Shown piece after piece: positions 32,453 through 43,823 of a stretch of 64,000 bases of DNA. The translations under genes were made by a program, and so were the position numbers. The notes beneath the pieces are model-generated. The model was not told the DNA's origin and did no database searches. It saw only the letters and a program-made list of their open reading frames with translations. Positions within the stretch are counted from its first letter, which is position 1. Each line of letters opens with the position of its first letter. The stretch is from assembly GCF_011075055.1 (NCBI RefSeq), contig NC_058138.1:20000928-20064927 (forward strand). The letters run 5' to 3'. Source of the stretch: Mangifera indica (lineage: Eukaryota; Streptophyta; Magnoliopsida; Sapindales; Anacardiaceae).

Positions 32453-33595
32453 TATTTGATTCCCTATCATCTTCTCAAACTCTTAATTTCTATCTCCCCT
32501 CAACAACATTTAAAAGATGCTTCTCTAATTTAGTTCATCATATGATAAAATATTAGATTGATGTGGTGGATAATATCAATAAAATATTCAAATTAATATA
32601 GTGGATAATATCAAAAGTAATATAATTATTATATTTATCATATGCAATAAAATATTAAAAAAATAATCTTAATTTTGTTATAATTTTAATTTATTAATTA
32701 AATTAAGAAAATATTCTCATATTCAATTAAAATAACAACTAAACCATAAAGTTCTAAACATTTTTTATTGATATGAGATGGATGAAGATCAACCAACGTT
32801 TTGATAGGACGATGGGAGAGAGCAACCTTTGTCACCATTGCGCATGCATTAGATATTTCTTTCAACTCTTACCTTTTGAGTTACTGTTGCTTCCCCTTGT
32901 CATTTTCCCCTCTTTCAATTTATCTTTAATTTAGTTTAACATAAAAGATATTTCAATAAAATTATATTTTAACCTTTTCTTATTATCTAATAATTATTTT
33001 TACATATTAATTTTACTGAATATATGAATAATTATAATTAATAATCTTTATAAAAAAATATTTTTACGATAATCTTTTAATAAAAAATATATAAACTAAA
33101 CGCACCATAACTTTCCTTTTTAAGTGATACTCCATAAAAAGATTTTATAAGTATAATTGATAATAGAAATTGTGTTGCCTTCCTCTTATGTTATTGTGCC
33201 ACATCACCAATGCACTGTAACATTTTTATAGTAGGGCATCGTTCCACCAATTAACACAATCACACGATGATTGCAAATCATGCATGATAACAAAATAAGC
33301 TAAAATATCTTATTTTTAAACTTGATTTCTCTAATAATCAATTTTAAACCTATTTTAACATAAAATGATTGACAAATTTTTTGAAAATCGTAAATGATTC
33401 AAATTATTTCACACAAAAAACTCAACCGGAGGAATTGTTATCCGAAACTTATAAAATCCATGTCAAACTAACTAAATTTCGACATTCAAAGTAATGAAAC
33501 ATATGATAAGGATCAATAAACTTAACCTTTTTTTTTTAATATTTTAACCGTGAAAAAATGACTGCAATCTCAAAACATTTCACCAGAATTTGATA

Positions 33596-35018
33596 ATGAC
33601 TCTGAACACATCCAAACTAATCACCGACAAAAGCAAATATATTTCCAGTTCCAAGCCCAACTGCTATCAACTCATATTATTCCTTCATTCTTTGAAGCTT
33701 TGCGCTTCAAATTTTGCAAATGCACTATTTTTTCAATCAAATTTCTAGTAGATACCAAAAACAATACAATTTTGTTTTATGTGTACTAATTAATATATCC
33801 GCAGATAGTAATTTAAGCTTTAATTAAATCAACTATGATGAGATATATATCAGCACGACAGGTAGTAGTCAAGTGTGGAAATGGCAATGGTATATAAAAT
33901 ATCATACATATGAAACACTCCAAGAAGAAATAATGTGCAAATCGATGTGAATTCGGTTGAAATAGTTATGAAAACTACATAATATTAACCCACCGATTAC
34001 AAGATCTAGCATCAGAACTCAGAAGGAAACAAATCCCCGGTGAACTGAGTTTTTTTGTCCCCAAATTACTAGTGGCACCACACACTCTAGCCCAGATACC
34101 ATACTCCCAGTTTTCTCCAGAAATAAGGAAGACTATGCAAATCACCATATCACACCCAGATTGCAACAAGAAAGAGAGAGAATAGGAAATATACCTTATG
34201 AACCCATTTACTTCAACGGAAAATGCCACCAAGCCTATAATGCAAAATACTGTGGCATGAATGCCAATGCAGTGAATAAAGGACACTTAAATTTTAAACA
34301 TACCTCCTACACAACAGCCACTGATGTGCATCACTGATAATTATGAAATTTGCAGACCCAAATTTTTCACTATATGTAATTGCATTGAGATTATACAATT
34401 GGTTTGCTATGCATAAAGAAATTTTGGAATGTTCTCAATTAAAAGTATTGGAATCATCTATTTATTCTATGTTGATATATCGTCGGTTTGCTATGGTTGC
34501 CACAACAAATTAGAACAAGCCAATATTTGTTGCTTGCACCCATTTTGACAAGTAAGTACAAACACAAATATGGATAAATATAAACCCGCATTGTCAGATC
34601 AGTCGGGTTGTCCCTGATATAAATTTCTCACCATTGACTAAAAATTTCCCATTGAAAACAAAAATGAGGTAAGCAGGGTAAGAAATAAAACTGGAAGCAC
34701 CTAAGAAGTGAAAATGAAATATGGCTTTCACCATCACTCACAAATATGGACAATATGACCAAACTGAACCATCATCCAAATTTGTTTCATAAACTATCAA
34801 ATTCATGATATTCATCATTAAATAAAGTAATTCAAGAAAAAAGGTTCCTCAGTATAAATGTAAAAGAAAGCTTAAAATTTTTTTCTTATAACAATAAGTA
34901 CAATAACACAGTAGGTATAGCACTAAGAATGCATAACCAAAGGAGAATTATATTATAAAAAAACAGACACTAAAGCTATGATAAAGTAGAGCATAAACAA
35001 CACAAACATGGATTGATT
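33596..35018. other. Spacer between duplicated blocks
   Basis: No convincing gene is seen. The minus-strand frame at 33975-34286 lacks an ATG and matches no family I recognise. 34690-34870 is shared with 20460-20640. The last roughly 100 bp should include the F-box gene 3' UTR. Confidence 0.45.
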
Positions 35019-36119
35019 TCATTGATTATTACCTTCCATTAACAAATCTTGATTCCTATACCTGTATTTGGGTGACACAAGGCTCTCCACATAAACATCA
35101 GCATCAAACAGAAGTGGCATGTTAACAACCATAAAATCTTTACACGAACCATCTCTCCGATCACAAAGAACTAAATGCTGCCCATTCATAGCCAACAACA
35201 TTTTACAATTCTTCAAAATACACAATGGCCTTAACACATGATATGGTTGTTGAATCAAAACTTTCGTCCAAGATTCCACTACACCATATTCTTTCATAAC
35301 CCAAAATTCTCTACTAAGCCCCCCATGATGATGCAACACACACAGACACCCTCCAAGAACCCCAGTCGCAAGCGAAGACAACCCAAAGTCTCTCAAAGCT
35401 TCAGGAAGCGAAATTTCTCTCAAAGCTTCGGGAAGCGAAATGTCTGTAAATACCTCCTCTGCCAAATCAAACGCAGCAACTACCACATTAACAACACCAT
35501 CACCAGGTCTAGTTAAAACCCAATGAATAGCTCCATTAAGTGGTGTACCTGAAGCACAATAGGGATATAAATAATGACAATCTTTCACTCTTCTCCAAGA
35601 CCCAGTTCGCAACGAAAACACACACACAATAGATGGAACAATAACTTTCACAACCTTATAATCATCAGTAACTTCACAATAACCAAACCCATGTATACAA
35701 CTGTGATTCAAAGTAGTCAATTGAAATTCCGGTACTCTCCTGGACTCTCCAGTTGCAGGATTGAACAGGAAGAAAGCTTCAGGGACGGACTTTATACACA
35801 GCAACCCATTACAAGAGCCAAAGATCTGAACTGGGGCATTTCTGGGAACCGATTTCAAGGGAAAATCAAGTTCCAGAGCAACTAATTCTTCATCGATTGG
35901 TGTGGCTTCGTAGTTTACAGAGTAAAGAGAGTGAGAAGCGAGAATGAGCTTGTGAGTTTTAGTGTGGCGGAGGTGTGAAGCTATGAAGTGAGGATCGTTG
36001 ATTAATGCAAGCCATAGTTTGCATACAGACCTAGATCGACATAGGGATTTGACGGGGAGTCGTAACAGTATTTCGACAATGATCTCTTGAGGAAAACTCT
36101 TTATCGAGCGACTAGACAT
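35019..36119 (-). CDS. F-box protein with FBA domain (CPR1-like)
   Basis: 366 aa, single exon. The F-box lies at about 7-48 (FPQEIIVEILLRLPVKSL, RSVCKLWLALINDPHF). An F-box-associated (FBA) interaction domain follows, with GSCNGLLCI near 101 and FLFNPATGESRRVP near 117. It is the substrate-recognition subunit type of SCF ubiquitin ligases: the F-box binds SKP1/ASK and the FBA region binds the target. The best-known relative is CPR1/CPR30, which limits NLR immune receptor levels; this substrate cannot be inferred for the gene here. A 27-bp tandem duplication gives two copies of (D/E)ISLPEALR near residues 226-243. The frame is intact and its promoter lies about 200 bp from the LEA gene at 36316-36867, which is read in the same direction. 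Confidence 0.92.
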   Translation of the reverse strand: MSSRSIKSFPQEIIVEILLRLPVKSLCRSRSVCKLWLALINDPHFIASHLRHTKTHKLILASHSLYSVNYEATPIDEELVALELDFPLKSVPRNAPVQIFGSCNGLLCIKSVPEAFFLFNPATGESRRVPEFQLTTLNHSCIHGFGYCEVTDDYKVVKVIVPSIVCVFSLRTGSWRRVKDCHYLYPYCASGTPLNGAIHWVLTRPGDGVVNVVVAAFDLAEEVFTDISLPEALREISLPEALRDFGLSSLATGVLGGCLCVLHHHGGLSREFWVMKEYGVVESWTKVLIQQPYHVLRPLCILKNCKMLLAMNGQHLVLCDRRDGSCKDFMVVNMPLLFDADVYVESLVSPKYRYRNQDLLMEGNNQ

Positions 36120-36315
36120 TGTTTATCTTTTTGAGGAAAAAAAGAATCACAAATTCGTGGATAGAAGAAGTGATTATTTTAATCTAAATAGTATTTAGAG
36201 CAAAATTCTAATAAATTGAGAAAGAGAGAGAAGCGGAAAGAGAGCGCAATTTAATTCCTTGGATTAAAGATTATTCAGCCATCAAAAAACCCTAATTCAA
36301 CCTACGACACAATTG

Positions 36316-36867
36316 TCAAGTAAGAAAAAACTCTAATTGAGACTTATTCTCTTGTTCAATTACATCAAGAAACACAGGATCAACGATCACATGACTGTCC
36401 ACGTGTACCTTAAACTTATGATCCCACCACAATACCTTCGCCGCACCCGCAATATCCACCTCAGCATCAAGTATCATCTCTCTCCTGGCCACGTCAGCCA
36501 AAAACTTAGCGGCGTGGTGGGTCAACTCCAGCCCGTCCAGCCGAGCCGGGATTTGAAGCAACTGGCAGGACCTCGCGGGCTGAGATCCGGCTTTCACAGG
36601 ACCGGACCCTAGGAGTGAACCATCGTAGAAGATGGACATGGTAGTAGAAGAGTAGTTGATGGGAGTGATATTAGGATTTGTGACGTGTATTGTGAGGATG
36701 AGATCGACGTCGGCGACCGGTAGCTTGAGCTTAAAGGAGGTGAGTTTGATGGAAATCAAGTGGAATGTAGGATCCTTGGGCTTGGCTGTCAAAACAGCCG
36801 TGGCGACAGTTGCTGCTACGGCTCCGACAACAGCGGAGGTCCAGCTCCATTTGACCTCTTTGCCCAT
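36316..36867 (-). CDS. LEA_2 (LEA14-like) protein, copy B1
   Basis: 183 aa, single exon, same architecture as the gene at 27498-28049: hydrophobic N-terminus near 10-26, then LEA_2 domain with LTIHVTNPNITPINYSS. It differs from that copy at about six positions (for example A17V, R27T, R36H, S68T, T142A, L181F). The close similarity and matching flanks show it arose with the block duplication. No damage is seen. Confidence 0.9.
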   Translation of the reverse strand: MGKEVKWSWTSAVVGAVAATVATAVLTAKPKDPTFHLISIKLTSFKLKLPVADVDLILTIHVTNPNITPINYSSTTMSIFYDGSLLGSGPVKAGSQPARSCQLLQIPARLDGLELTHHAAKFLADVARREMILDAEVDIAGAAKVLWWDHKFKVHVDSHVIVDPVFLDVIEQENKSQLEFFLT

Positions 36868-37582
36868 AAAGTTTGACGGATATTCCAGGCATATTGGATG
36901 GTAAATTATAGCGGCGGTGGGATTGGAGAATTTGAAATGACTCTGATATCCGGTGATGTAATAGGAGTGTGGAATCTGGATAAAGAGATTATTGGGGCTT
37001 CGTTAAACGACACGTGTAAATGTGGAAACGATTTGAGTGGTGAAGAAATTAGTTAATGACTAAGTGAAGAAATTTTAAAAATTTTGTCAAGATTTTTCAA
37101 ATATACTGATTTGTTTGTTATTATTAGAAATTTATCCATTACTCTAAAATACTTCTATTATAAATTTATTTTTTTATTCCTACAAAGAAATTTAGAAAAT
37201 ATAATATTAATGAAAATTACATTATATTATAATTTCATTGTAATTTAAAATACTAGATTTGCTTATTAATATTATCATGTCATTCGAATATGCATATATT
37301 ATAATTGAATAAAATATAGACTTATTTAGATGTTAATGAGAAAATATCTTGAGATAAAATATGAAAACTAATACCAAACAAAATCTTAATCCAACAACTT
37401 GATATTTTTAGTCAATGATAAACAACCTAAAGACTTTGATTTCACCATACACTATAATTCTATGTCTTATCAATTCGATTCTAGGGTTCGTTCTCACTAA
37501 TTCATCATTGGGACAAATTTAAGTCCTTGAATTGAAGTACTATTCAGCCATTAAAACCCTAATTCAACATTCAATACAATTC

Positions 37583-38134
37583 TCAAGTAAGAAAAAGCTT
37601 CAATTGAGATTTATTCTCTTGATCAATTATATCAAGAAACACTGGATCAACGGTCACATGACTGTCCACGTGTACCTTAAACTTATGATCCCGCCACAAT
37701 ACCTTCGCTGTACCCGTGATATCCATCTTAGCATCAAGCATCATCTCTCTCTTGGCCACATCACCCAAAAACTTAGCGGCGTGGTGGCTCAGCTCCAGTC
37801 CGTCTAGCCGAGCCGAGATTTGTAGCAACTGGCAGGACCTCGCCGGCTGAGATCCAGCTTTCAAAGGACCAGAACCGAGGAGTGAGCCCTCGTAGAAGAT
37901 GGACATGGTAGTAGAAGAGTAGTTGATGGGAGTGATATTAGGATTTGTGACGTGTATTGTGAGGATGAGATCGGCATCGGCGACTGGTAACTTGAGCTTA
38001 AAAGAGTTGAGTTTGATTGAAAGCAAGTGGAATGTAGGATCCTTGGGCTTGGCCCTGAAAACAGCCGTGGCGACCGTTGCTGCTGCGGCTCCGACGAAAG
38101 CAGAGGTCCAGCTCCATTTGACCTTTTTGCCCAT
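37583..38134 (-). CDS. LEA_2 (LEA14-like) protein, copy B2
   Basis: 183 aa, single exon and intact. It is more diverged from B1 than B1 is from A1 (MGKKVKWSWTSAFVG start, KLNSFKLKLP, DITGTAKVLWRDH), so the A1/A2 split predates the block duplication. The LEA_2 domain and HVTNPNITPINYSS strand are conserved. The 5' flank to about 38420 is shared with the relic at 29413-29844. Confidence 0.9.
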   Translation of the reverse strand: MGKKVKWSWTSAFVGAAAATVATAVFRAKPKDPTFHLLSIKLNSFKLKLPVADADLILTIHVTNPNITPINYSSTTMSIFYEGSLLGSGPLKAGSQPARSCQLLQISARLDGLELSHHAAKFLGDVAKREMMLDAKMDITGTAKVLWRDHKFKVHVDSHVTVDPVFLDIIDQENKSQLKLFLT

Positions 38135-38776
38135 GAAATTTGGCAGATGTTCCTGGCTTTTTGGATGCTAAATTATTGCCGGATTTGAAGAAACAGATAA
38201 AAGAATGAGAGTGCGGAATTTGACTAACTGCGATGTCTTTTGATGTAGCGAAATCCGAAATGTAATGGGATGGGGTGTGTGATGATTGTAGAGGGTTTGT
38301 ATTGGAAACGTTGTGGAATATGATGAAGAGTTTATTCCAGCGTCTTTGAACGACACGTGTAAATGTTATGCAAATGCACGTAAGATTGACAGCATTATTA
38401 AAAAAATTAATGGCCATTAATTAAGTTTACAATGTAAGCTGCCTTATATACGCTTCAGAATATATTTACAATAACTTTCCTAAATGTTGAAGCAGCAACG
38501 TTACGTGAACCACCTAAAGTTCACCAGACACCGTGTGCCAGATGCTGACGTACAGATTCTTGGTTATATCGAAGGTCTGTTGCTTTATTTGATTTCCAAT
38601 CATCTCTTCCCGAACTCTAATTTGTCTCCCAACAACAACATTTAAAAGATGTTTTTTTAGTTTACTTCATCATAACATAAAATATTCGAATTGATATAGT
38701 GGATAACATCAATAAAATATTCAAGCTGATATAGTGAATAATATCAAGGGAAATATAATTATTATATTTATTATAT

Positions 38777-39655
38777 AGGTCAAAGTATTATTTTTTATCC
38801 AAATTTTAATATAAAAATAAATATATAGTTTTTTAATTTGAAAAACTTAAAATATCATTTATAAATCAATTACTGATAGAATTTTTTGTTATAACTAAAA
38901 GTAAAATAATTATTTTATCAATAATATTAAAAAATATATAATTTTATTTCATTTTCTATCTCGAATTTTGAAAACTCGTATTTTACCCCTTAGCCTCAAA
39001 CTTTGAAAAATAACTTATTCCCCCCCCCCCCCCCCAACCTTAAAAATCCCTAAGTTCATTACAAAATTTGACATCGATAATGGTGGCCACCATCATCTCC
39101 ACCTTTAGGTCGATAGAGGAGAGAGACGACCAATAACATCGAAAAAGACGAAGAACTTCATCTCTGTCAACAAAGAAGTGATGAAGATGAATCTGTCTAG
39201 TCTCTCCATCAAGAATTCATCTTCGTCTCTTTATCAATGGAGACAGAAGAGGATGAAACTCTATCGTCTTCTATCTTCATCAACGAAGAGACAAGACAAA
39301 TTTGTCAACCTTGACATCATTGATTGTCTCCCTCCTCTGTTGGGCTAAAGGTGGAGACAGTGACAATCACCATTATTGTTGCCAAAGTTTGCAACAGATT
39401 TTGGGCCGAGGGAGGGGAATTTACTTTTCAAAATTGAGGTTAGAGGTGAATTGTGAATTTTTAAAATACGAGAAGGAGAATGAAATAAAATTATATATTT
39501 TTTAATACTATTGATAAAATAACAATTTTATTTTTAGTTTGAACATAAAATTTTAATAACAGTAAGTTCATAAGTAAGATTTTGGATTTTTCAAATTCTA
39601 TAAATATAACTTTGGAAATACATCAAAACTTAGTTTAAGAATAAGTCGTTTGGCC
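38777..39655. mobile_element. Non-autonomous Mutator-like element, 879 bp
   Basis: Inverted repeats extend about 200 bp from the ends AGGTCAAAG and, reverse-complemented, GGCCAAACG. Target duplications TTATTATAT (38768-38776) and TCATTATAT (39656-39664) match at eight of nine bases; the empty site is in block A near 32630. A run of about 18 C starts near 39018. The interior holds repeated GAAGATGAATC/GATTCATCTTC motifs. Confidence 0.85.
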
Positions 39656-40305
39656 TCATTATATGCATTAAAATATTAAAGAGATCATCTTAATTTTACT
39701 ATAATTTTAACTTATTCATTAAATTTTTAGAAAAAAAAATCTCATACTTAATTAAAATAACAACTAAACCATAAGACTCTAAACATTTTTTATTGATATA
39801 AGATGGATGAAGATCACCCAACACTATGTTAGAATGATGCTCTTATAATGTCAATCTATGGTGAGAAAGAAACCTTTGCCACCATTGTGCATGCATTAGA
39901 TAGTTCATTTAACTCCTAGCTTTTGATTTATTGTTGTTTCCCTTGTCATTTTTTTCTCTTTAATTTACCTTTAATTTAGTTTAACATAAAAGAATATTTC
40001 AATAAAATAACATTTCAGTGTTTTTTTAATTATTTTTAATTAAAATAATAATTATTTATACATAATAATTTTATTAAATATGTAAATGATTATACTTAGT
40101 AATCTTTTTTGACGATATATTTTTATGACACTCTTTTATTTTTTTAATAAGAAATTTATAAACTGAATGCACTTTTTAATTAATAGTCCATAAAAAGATT
40201 TTGTAAGTAGGATTGATATTAGAAATTGTGTTATCTTCCACATGCCACATGTTCCTTCCTCTTATGTTAATGTGTCATATCATCAATGCATTGTAACACT
40301 TATTG

Positions 40306-40710
40306 TCACAGGCCTAGTAGTGGTTTGACACAGTGGGCTGATCTAGCTGAAGCTACTGAGTCTCCTGCACACTGCTGCATGTTTGTCTAGTTGAAAAGTC
40401 TGTTGTGTACAGGGTTGCATGACTGCCCTATTGGCTGGTGGCAGGCACAAGTTGTTGTCCCCCTGCAGAGTGGTTTGACACAGTGGGCTGATCTAGCACG
40501 AGTTGGGCTCTTGGCTGCTGGAATGAAATTGACCCAACTATTGAAATTGGGTTGGATTTCCTCATTTGGTTGTTGTAAGGCTATTGCCCATTTTCTGTAA
40601 ATTGGGCTTATATTCACGCTGGTGTCTACTGAAGCCGCGTTCGTATTACTATGCACTTGATTGTAGCGCTGCAACAGCCCCATGCCGTGCCCATAAAAAT
40701 TGGCCCGTGA
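40306..40710. mobile_element. 405-bp insertion with short inverted ends (hAT-like?)
   Basis: Absent from the matching place in block A (near 33225). The ends TCACAGGCC and, reverse-complemented, TCACGGGCC form a 9-bp inverted repeat. The flanks ACTTATTG and AATTATAT match at only five of eight bases, so the class is uncertain. A 27-bp direct repeat (TGGTTTGACACAGTGGGCTG onward) occurs at 40321-40347 and 40471-40497. Higher GC than its surroundings. Confidence 0.55.
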
Positions 40711-41082
40711 AATTATATACTAGGTCATCGTTCCACCAATTAATACAACTATATGGTGATTACAAATCATGTATGATGACAGAACAAGCTAAAATCTCCT
40801 ATTTTCAAATTTGATCTCTCTAATAATCAATTTTAACCTATTCTAACAAAAAATGTTAGACAAATTTTTTGAAAATTGTAAATGATTCAAGTTATTTCAC
40901 ACAAAAAACTCAATTGAAGGAATTGTTATTCGAAACCTATCAAATCTATGTAAAACTAGCTAAATCTCAATATTCGAAGTAATGAAACATGATAAGGAAT
41001 AATATACTTAACTTTCTTTTCTTTATATTTTAATTGCTAAAAAATGATTGAAATCTGAAAAAACTTCACTAGAATTTGATAT

Positions 41083-41624
41083 GGGCAATTTGTGATTAGC
41101 ATCAATGTGAAAATTCACTATGAGTGTTTTCAATTGTGAAAAATAAATTTAAGAATTGTTTATATATAAATAAGTTTGTCCATGTATAATGTGTTACTCA
41201 TATCCGTATAGCCCCAAAGTTAGTTAATTTCACATAAACCACCTTAATTTTGGTATGAGTTCGCCACAACAATAATACGATATGAATAATTTTTTAATAC
41301 AATTTTATATATCCTCGTATAATTGAATGCTATTTTATTTTTAATTTTTAATTATTTAATCATATGATGATATATTGTTGTTTGTATTCTTAGTACTTTT
41401 CTTATCACGATGGTATACGCTTAGCCATTTTTTTATCCATTCCTAAAGAATACTTTATTAATTAATTACCTCTACATTTATCACATTTTTAATTGATAAA
41501 TTAAGTGTACTACAAGTAACACCCATCACATGCAAGTATACAACCAATTGATAAACAAATTAGTGAACGATAAAACGCTGAAAAGTTTTTTTCGTTACAA
41601 TCACACTGAACTCCAATTATAACC
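41083..41624. other. AT-rich spacer downstream of the GRP gene
   Basis: No open frame or recognisable repeat boundary was found. It includes the probable GRP 3' UTR at its right end. Confidence 0.4.
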
Positions 41625-42519
41625 CTAAACGAAATTTAAAAAAACAACAGATATAAAAATAGACAAAACCAGATGACACAGGCCACAGTTACCCGGGCTA
41701 GCACTATTCGAACCATGATGGTGGCGGTCATGGCCGTGGTAGCCACCTGCACCAGCTACATATAGAGGAATTACAGCTCCACGCCCTGGACCCTCGTGTC
41801 CACCTCTACCTCCATCACCACGGCCACTGCCACCTGCATGACCACCACCTGCATGACCACCACCTGCATGACCACCACCTCCACGCCTATTTACGGATAC
41901 CACCACCTTTTTCTCTCCCTCGTTCAATGTAAAATTTTGTGGGAATTCTACACAAAAAAAAGTCCATGAATAAAGTAACAAAATAAATAAATAAGCAATT
42001 GGGCTTTTGCTGGCCCAATCGTTGATTGACATGTCAGCAGGACTGAATTAGTAAAGAAAAATACTTTCACTCAAAGCTTCTCTGCTTCATCTGCAAGCAA
42101 GGAATGTCTAAGACTTGAAGCTTTGAAAAAAGACGTAATTATCCTTTTGGATAGAAGGATTCTTTTGATATTTTGTTAATTTGTTTTATTTTTAATATTC
42201 ATCCTGTTAGAAGTGATCCAGAAATGGCTGCGATTCAGTAAATAGCTCCATGAACTAAAAGATCGGATCGAAAGAGAAAAACTCACATCATTCCAAAATC
42301 CAACCCATTTATTTATAATATTTTCTCAACAAGAAAAATTAGATTTGGATGAATGGATATATTAGGAATCATGTTTGAAAAAACAGCAAATTAAACTTAA
42401 AAAGAGAGGATAATTAATAAAATACCTGTATGCAGAAGAGGTTTCTGGGAAAGTTGATGTGCAAGAAGATGTTGAAAGAAGAGTAACAAGAAGAAGTATC
42501 GCTGTTTTATGAAGGTCAT
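41625..42519 (-). CDS. Small secreted glycine/histidine-rich protein (two exons)
   Basis: Exon 1 is 42519-42426 and exon 2 is 41947-41625, with a 478-bp GT/AG intron; phases fit, giving 138 aa. Exon 1 encodes a typical signal peptide (MTFIKQRYFFLLLFFQHLLA). After LNEGEKKVVVSVNRR the mature part has a GGGGHAGGGHAGGGHAGG repeat, then Arg/Gly-rich and His-rich (HGHDRHHHG) stretches. A hydrophobic C-terminus (LVLSIFISVVFLNFV) could be a GPI-attachment signal or membrane anchor. Glycine-rich proteins of this kind are usually cell-wall or apoplastic; the histidines might bind metal, which is inference. A longer single-exon reading from 42032 is possible but would replace the signal peptide, and the conserved exon 1 copy at 52542-52632 supports the spliced model. 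Confidence 0.75.
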
Positions 42520-42790
42520 GTTTCAGTGTTTGTGAGAGGTAGTTAATGGTGCTATGAGCTATGTTTACCGCGTGAATCTTCAGAGGAGGTTTCCTTGTAT
42601 CTTCTTCCCTTCAACCATACTGATTTCTTCGAAATTGTGCTTCTTTAGGAGAATGGTTGCGTAATATTATTATTAATGTTATTATGATGAATAAGTATTT
42701 TCCTTTACGTGAGAATCTACGTATTCAATGGGAAAAAGGGTCTCATTTTAAGGAAAGCCGTGGACGGCAGAATATATATTAGCGAGTAAT
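42520..42790 (-). promoter_or_regulatory. GRP promoter region, present in three copies
   Basis: Repeated at about 52640-52910 and 58495-58720 (shared GTTTACCGCGTGAATCTTCAG, TTCTTCGAAATTGTGCTTC). Only this copy is followed by a complete GRP gene. Confidence 0.6.
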
Positions 42791-43683
42791 ATTTAGACAA
42801 GATTACACTTAAAATGATACAGTTTAATCAAATATAGCTCGAATCATACTATTCTAGTGTAATTAAGGTCAAATTGCAGTATTACACCATCCCGGTGGGA
42901 TTTCATCCAAAATAAAACCTGGGATCTCAATATAATTCTAGTTAAATTGGATTAGATTATGGGTAGTAAACTTCTCACAATTATGGGTAGGATTAGATTC
43001 AGTCAAAACTAAATTTGAATAAGGTTTAACTTGAGATTAATTTAAATTCAAAAAAGTCGATTCAAAATTAACAAACTGATATTTGTTCTCAATTAGCAAC
43101 AAATTTGATATGAGCTAAGTCAAACTTAAATTATTTATTAAAATGAGTCTAATATTTATATTTTAAATTGACTTATTCAATCTAAACTCAAATAATTTAG
43201 ATCAAAATTTTCCCTAATTATGAGTTTTGAACTAATATCCATTATAAGCTTTTCTCAAGTAGGATTGGATATAATCATTACTGGGTTGGATGTGACATAA
43301 AATAATAAAACTATATGTATCAATTTTGAGTATATAAATAAGTATATATTTATATATTTTATTATGTAATTAAATAATTTTGAATTAAAGATAAAATAAT
43401 ACTCAATTATTTAATGACAAACATAAATGTATATTTATTTATATGCTTGAATTGAGTACACATTGCTCGACTTAAGATTTTAAAACGTGATACAAATTGA
43501 AAATAACTATAAACCCTATCAGATCGGATCCAGATAGTGAAATTCAAGTGGGGGCATTACACCATACAAATGTAAATGCTCAAGATCTATTGACTCCAAC
43601 TTTTAGCTATGGAATGCAAATTGATATTAAAAAATAAGTACAATAATAACAGCTACGCGTGACTTGTCTAACTTTATCAAAAG

Positions 43684-43823
43684 AGTAGTGTTATATGTAA
43701 AATTTTATATACAAATAACGATGTATCATTATGTAATTAGATAATTAAAAATTAAGGATAAAATAACACTCAATCATATGATGATATATCATCATTTGTA
43801 TATAACATAATATTATTCTCATA
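43684..43823. mobile_element. MITE-like palindromic element
   Basis: The arms TATATACAAATAACGATGTA and, reverse-complemented, TATATACAAATGATGATATA form a long imperfect inverted repeat. It is present at the same place in the other two germin-like units (55087-55221; truncated at 61387-61498), so it predates the triplication. Related to the MITE at 31320-31500. Confidence 0.6.

Larger units (their letters stand above)
26960..33595. repeat. Left copy (A) of the duplicated F-box/LEA block
   Basis: Collinear with 35520-41082: F-box relic, LEA_2 gene, second LEA_2 relic and long 3' flank. Block A is longer than block B because of extra insertions (28468-29292, 30236-31307, 31320-31500, 31630-32452). 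Block B has its own at 38777-39655 and 40306-40710. The stretch 32453-33595 is AT-rich noncoding sequence matching 39656-41082 and contains no gene. Confidence 0.85.
35520..41082. repeat. Right copy (B) of the duplicated F-box/LEA block
   Basis: Collinear partner of 26960-33595. It keeps an intact F-box gene and both LEA_2 genes. The noncoding part beyond 38440 matches block A but carries insertions at 38777-39655 and 40306-40710. Confidence 0.85.

Noticed and set aside
33975..34286. 103-residue minus-strand frame with hydrophobic segments
   Set aside because: The first codon is GTG, no splice partner or known domain was found, and there is no similarity to neighbours.
41948..42032. Single-exon start for the GRP at 42032
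   Set aside because: It would replace a clear signal-peptide exon. The splice acceptor at 41948 and donor at 42425 fit in phase, and exon 1 is conserved in the second copy.
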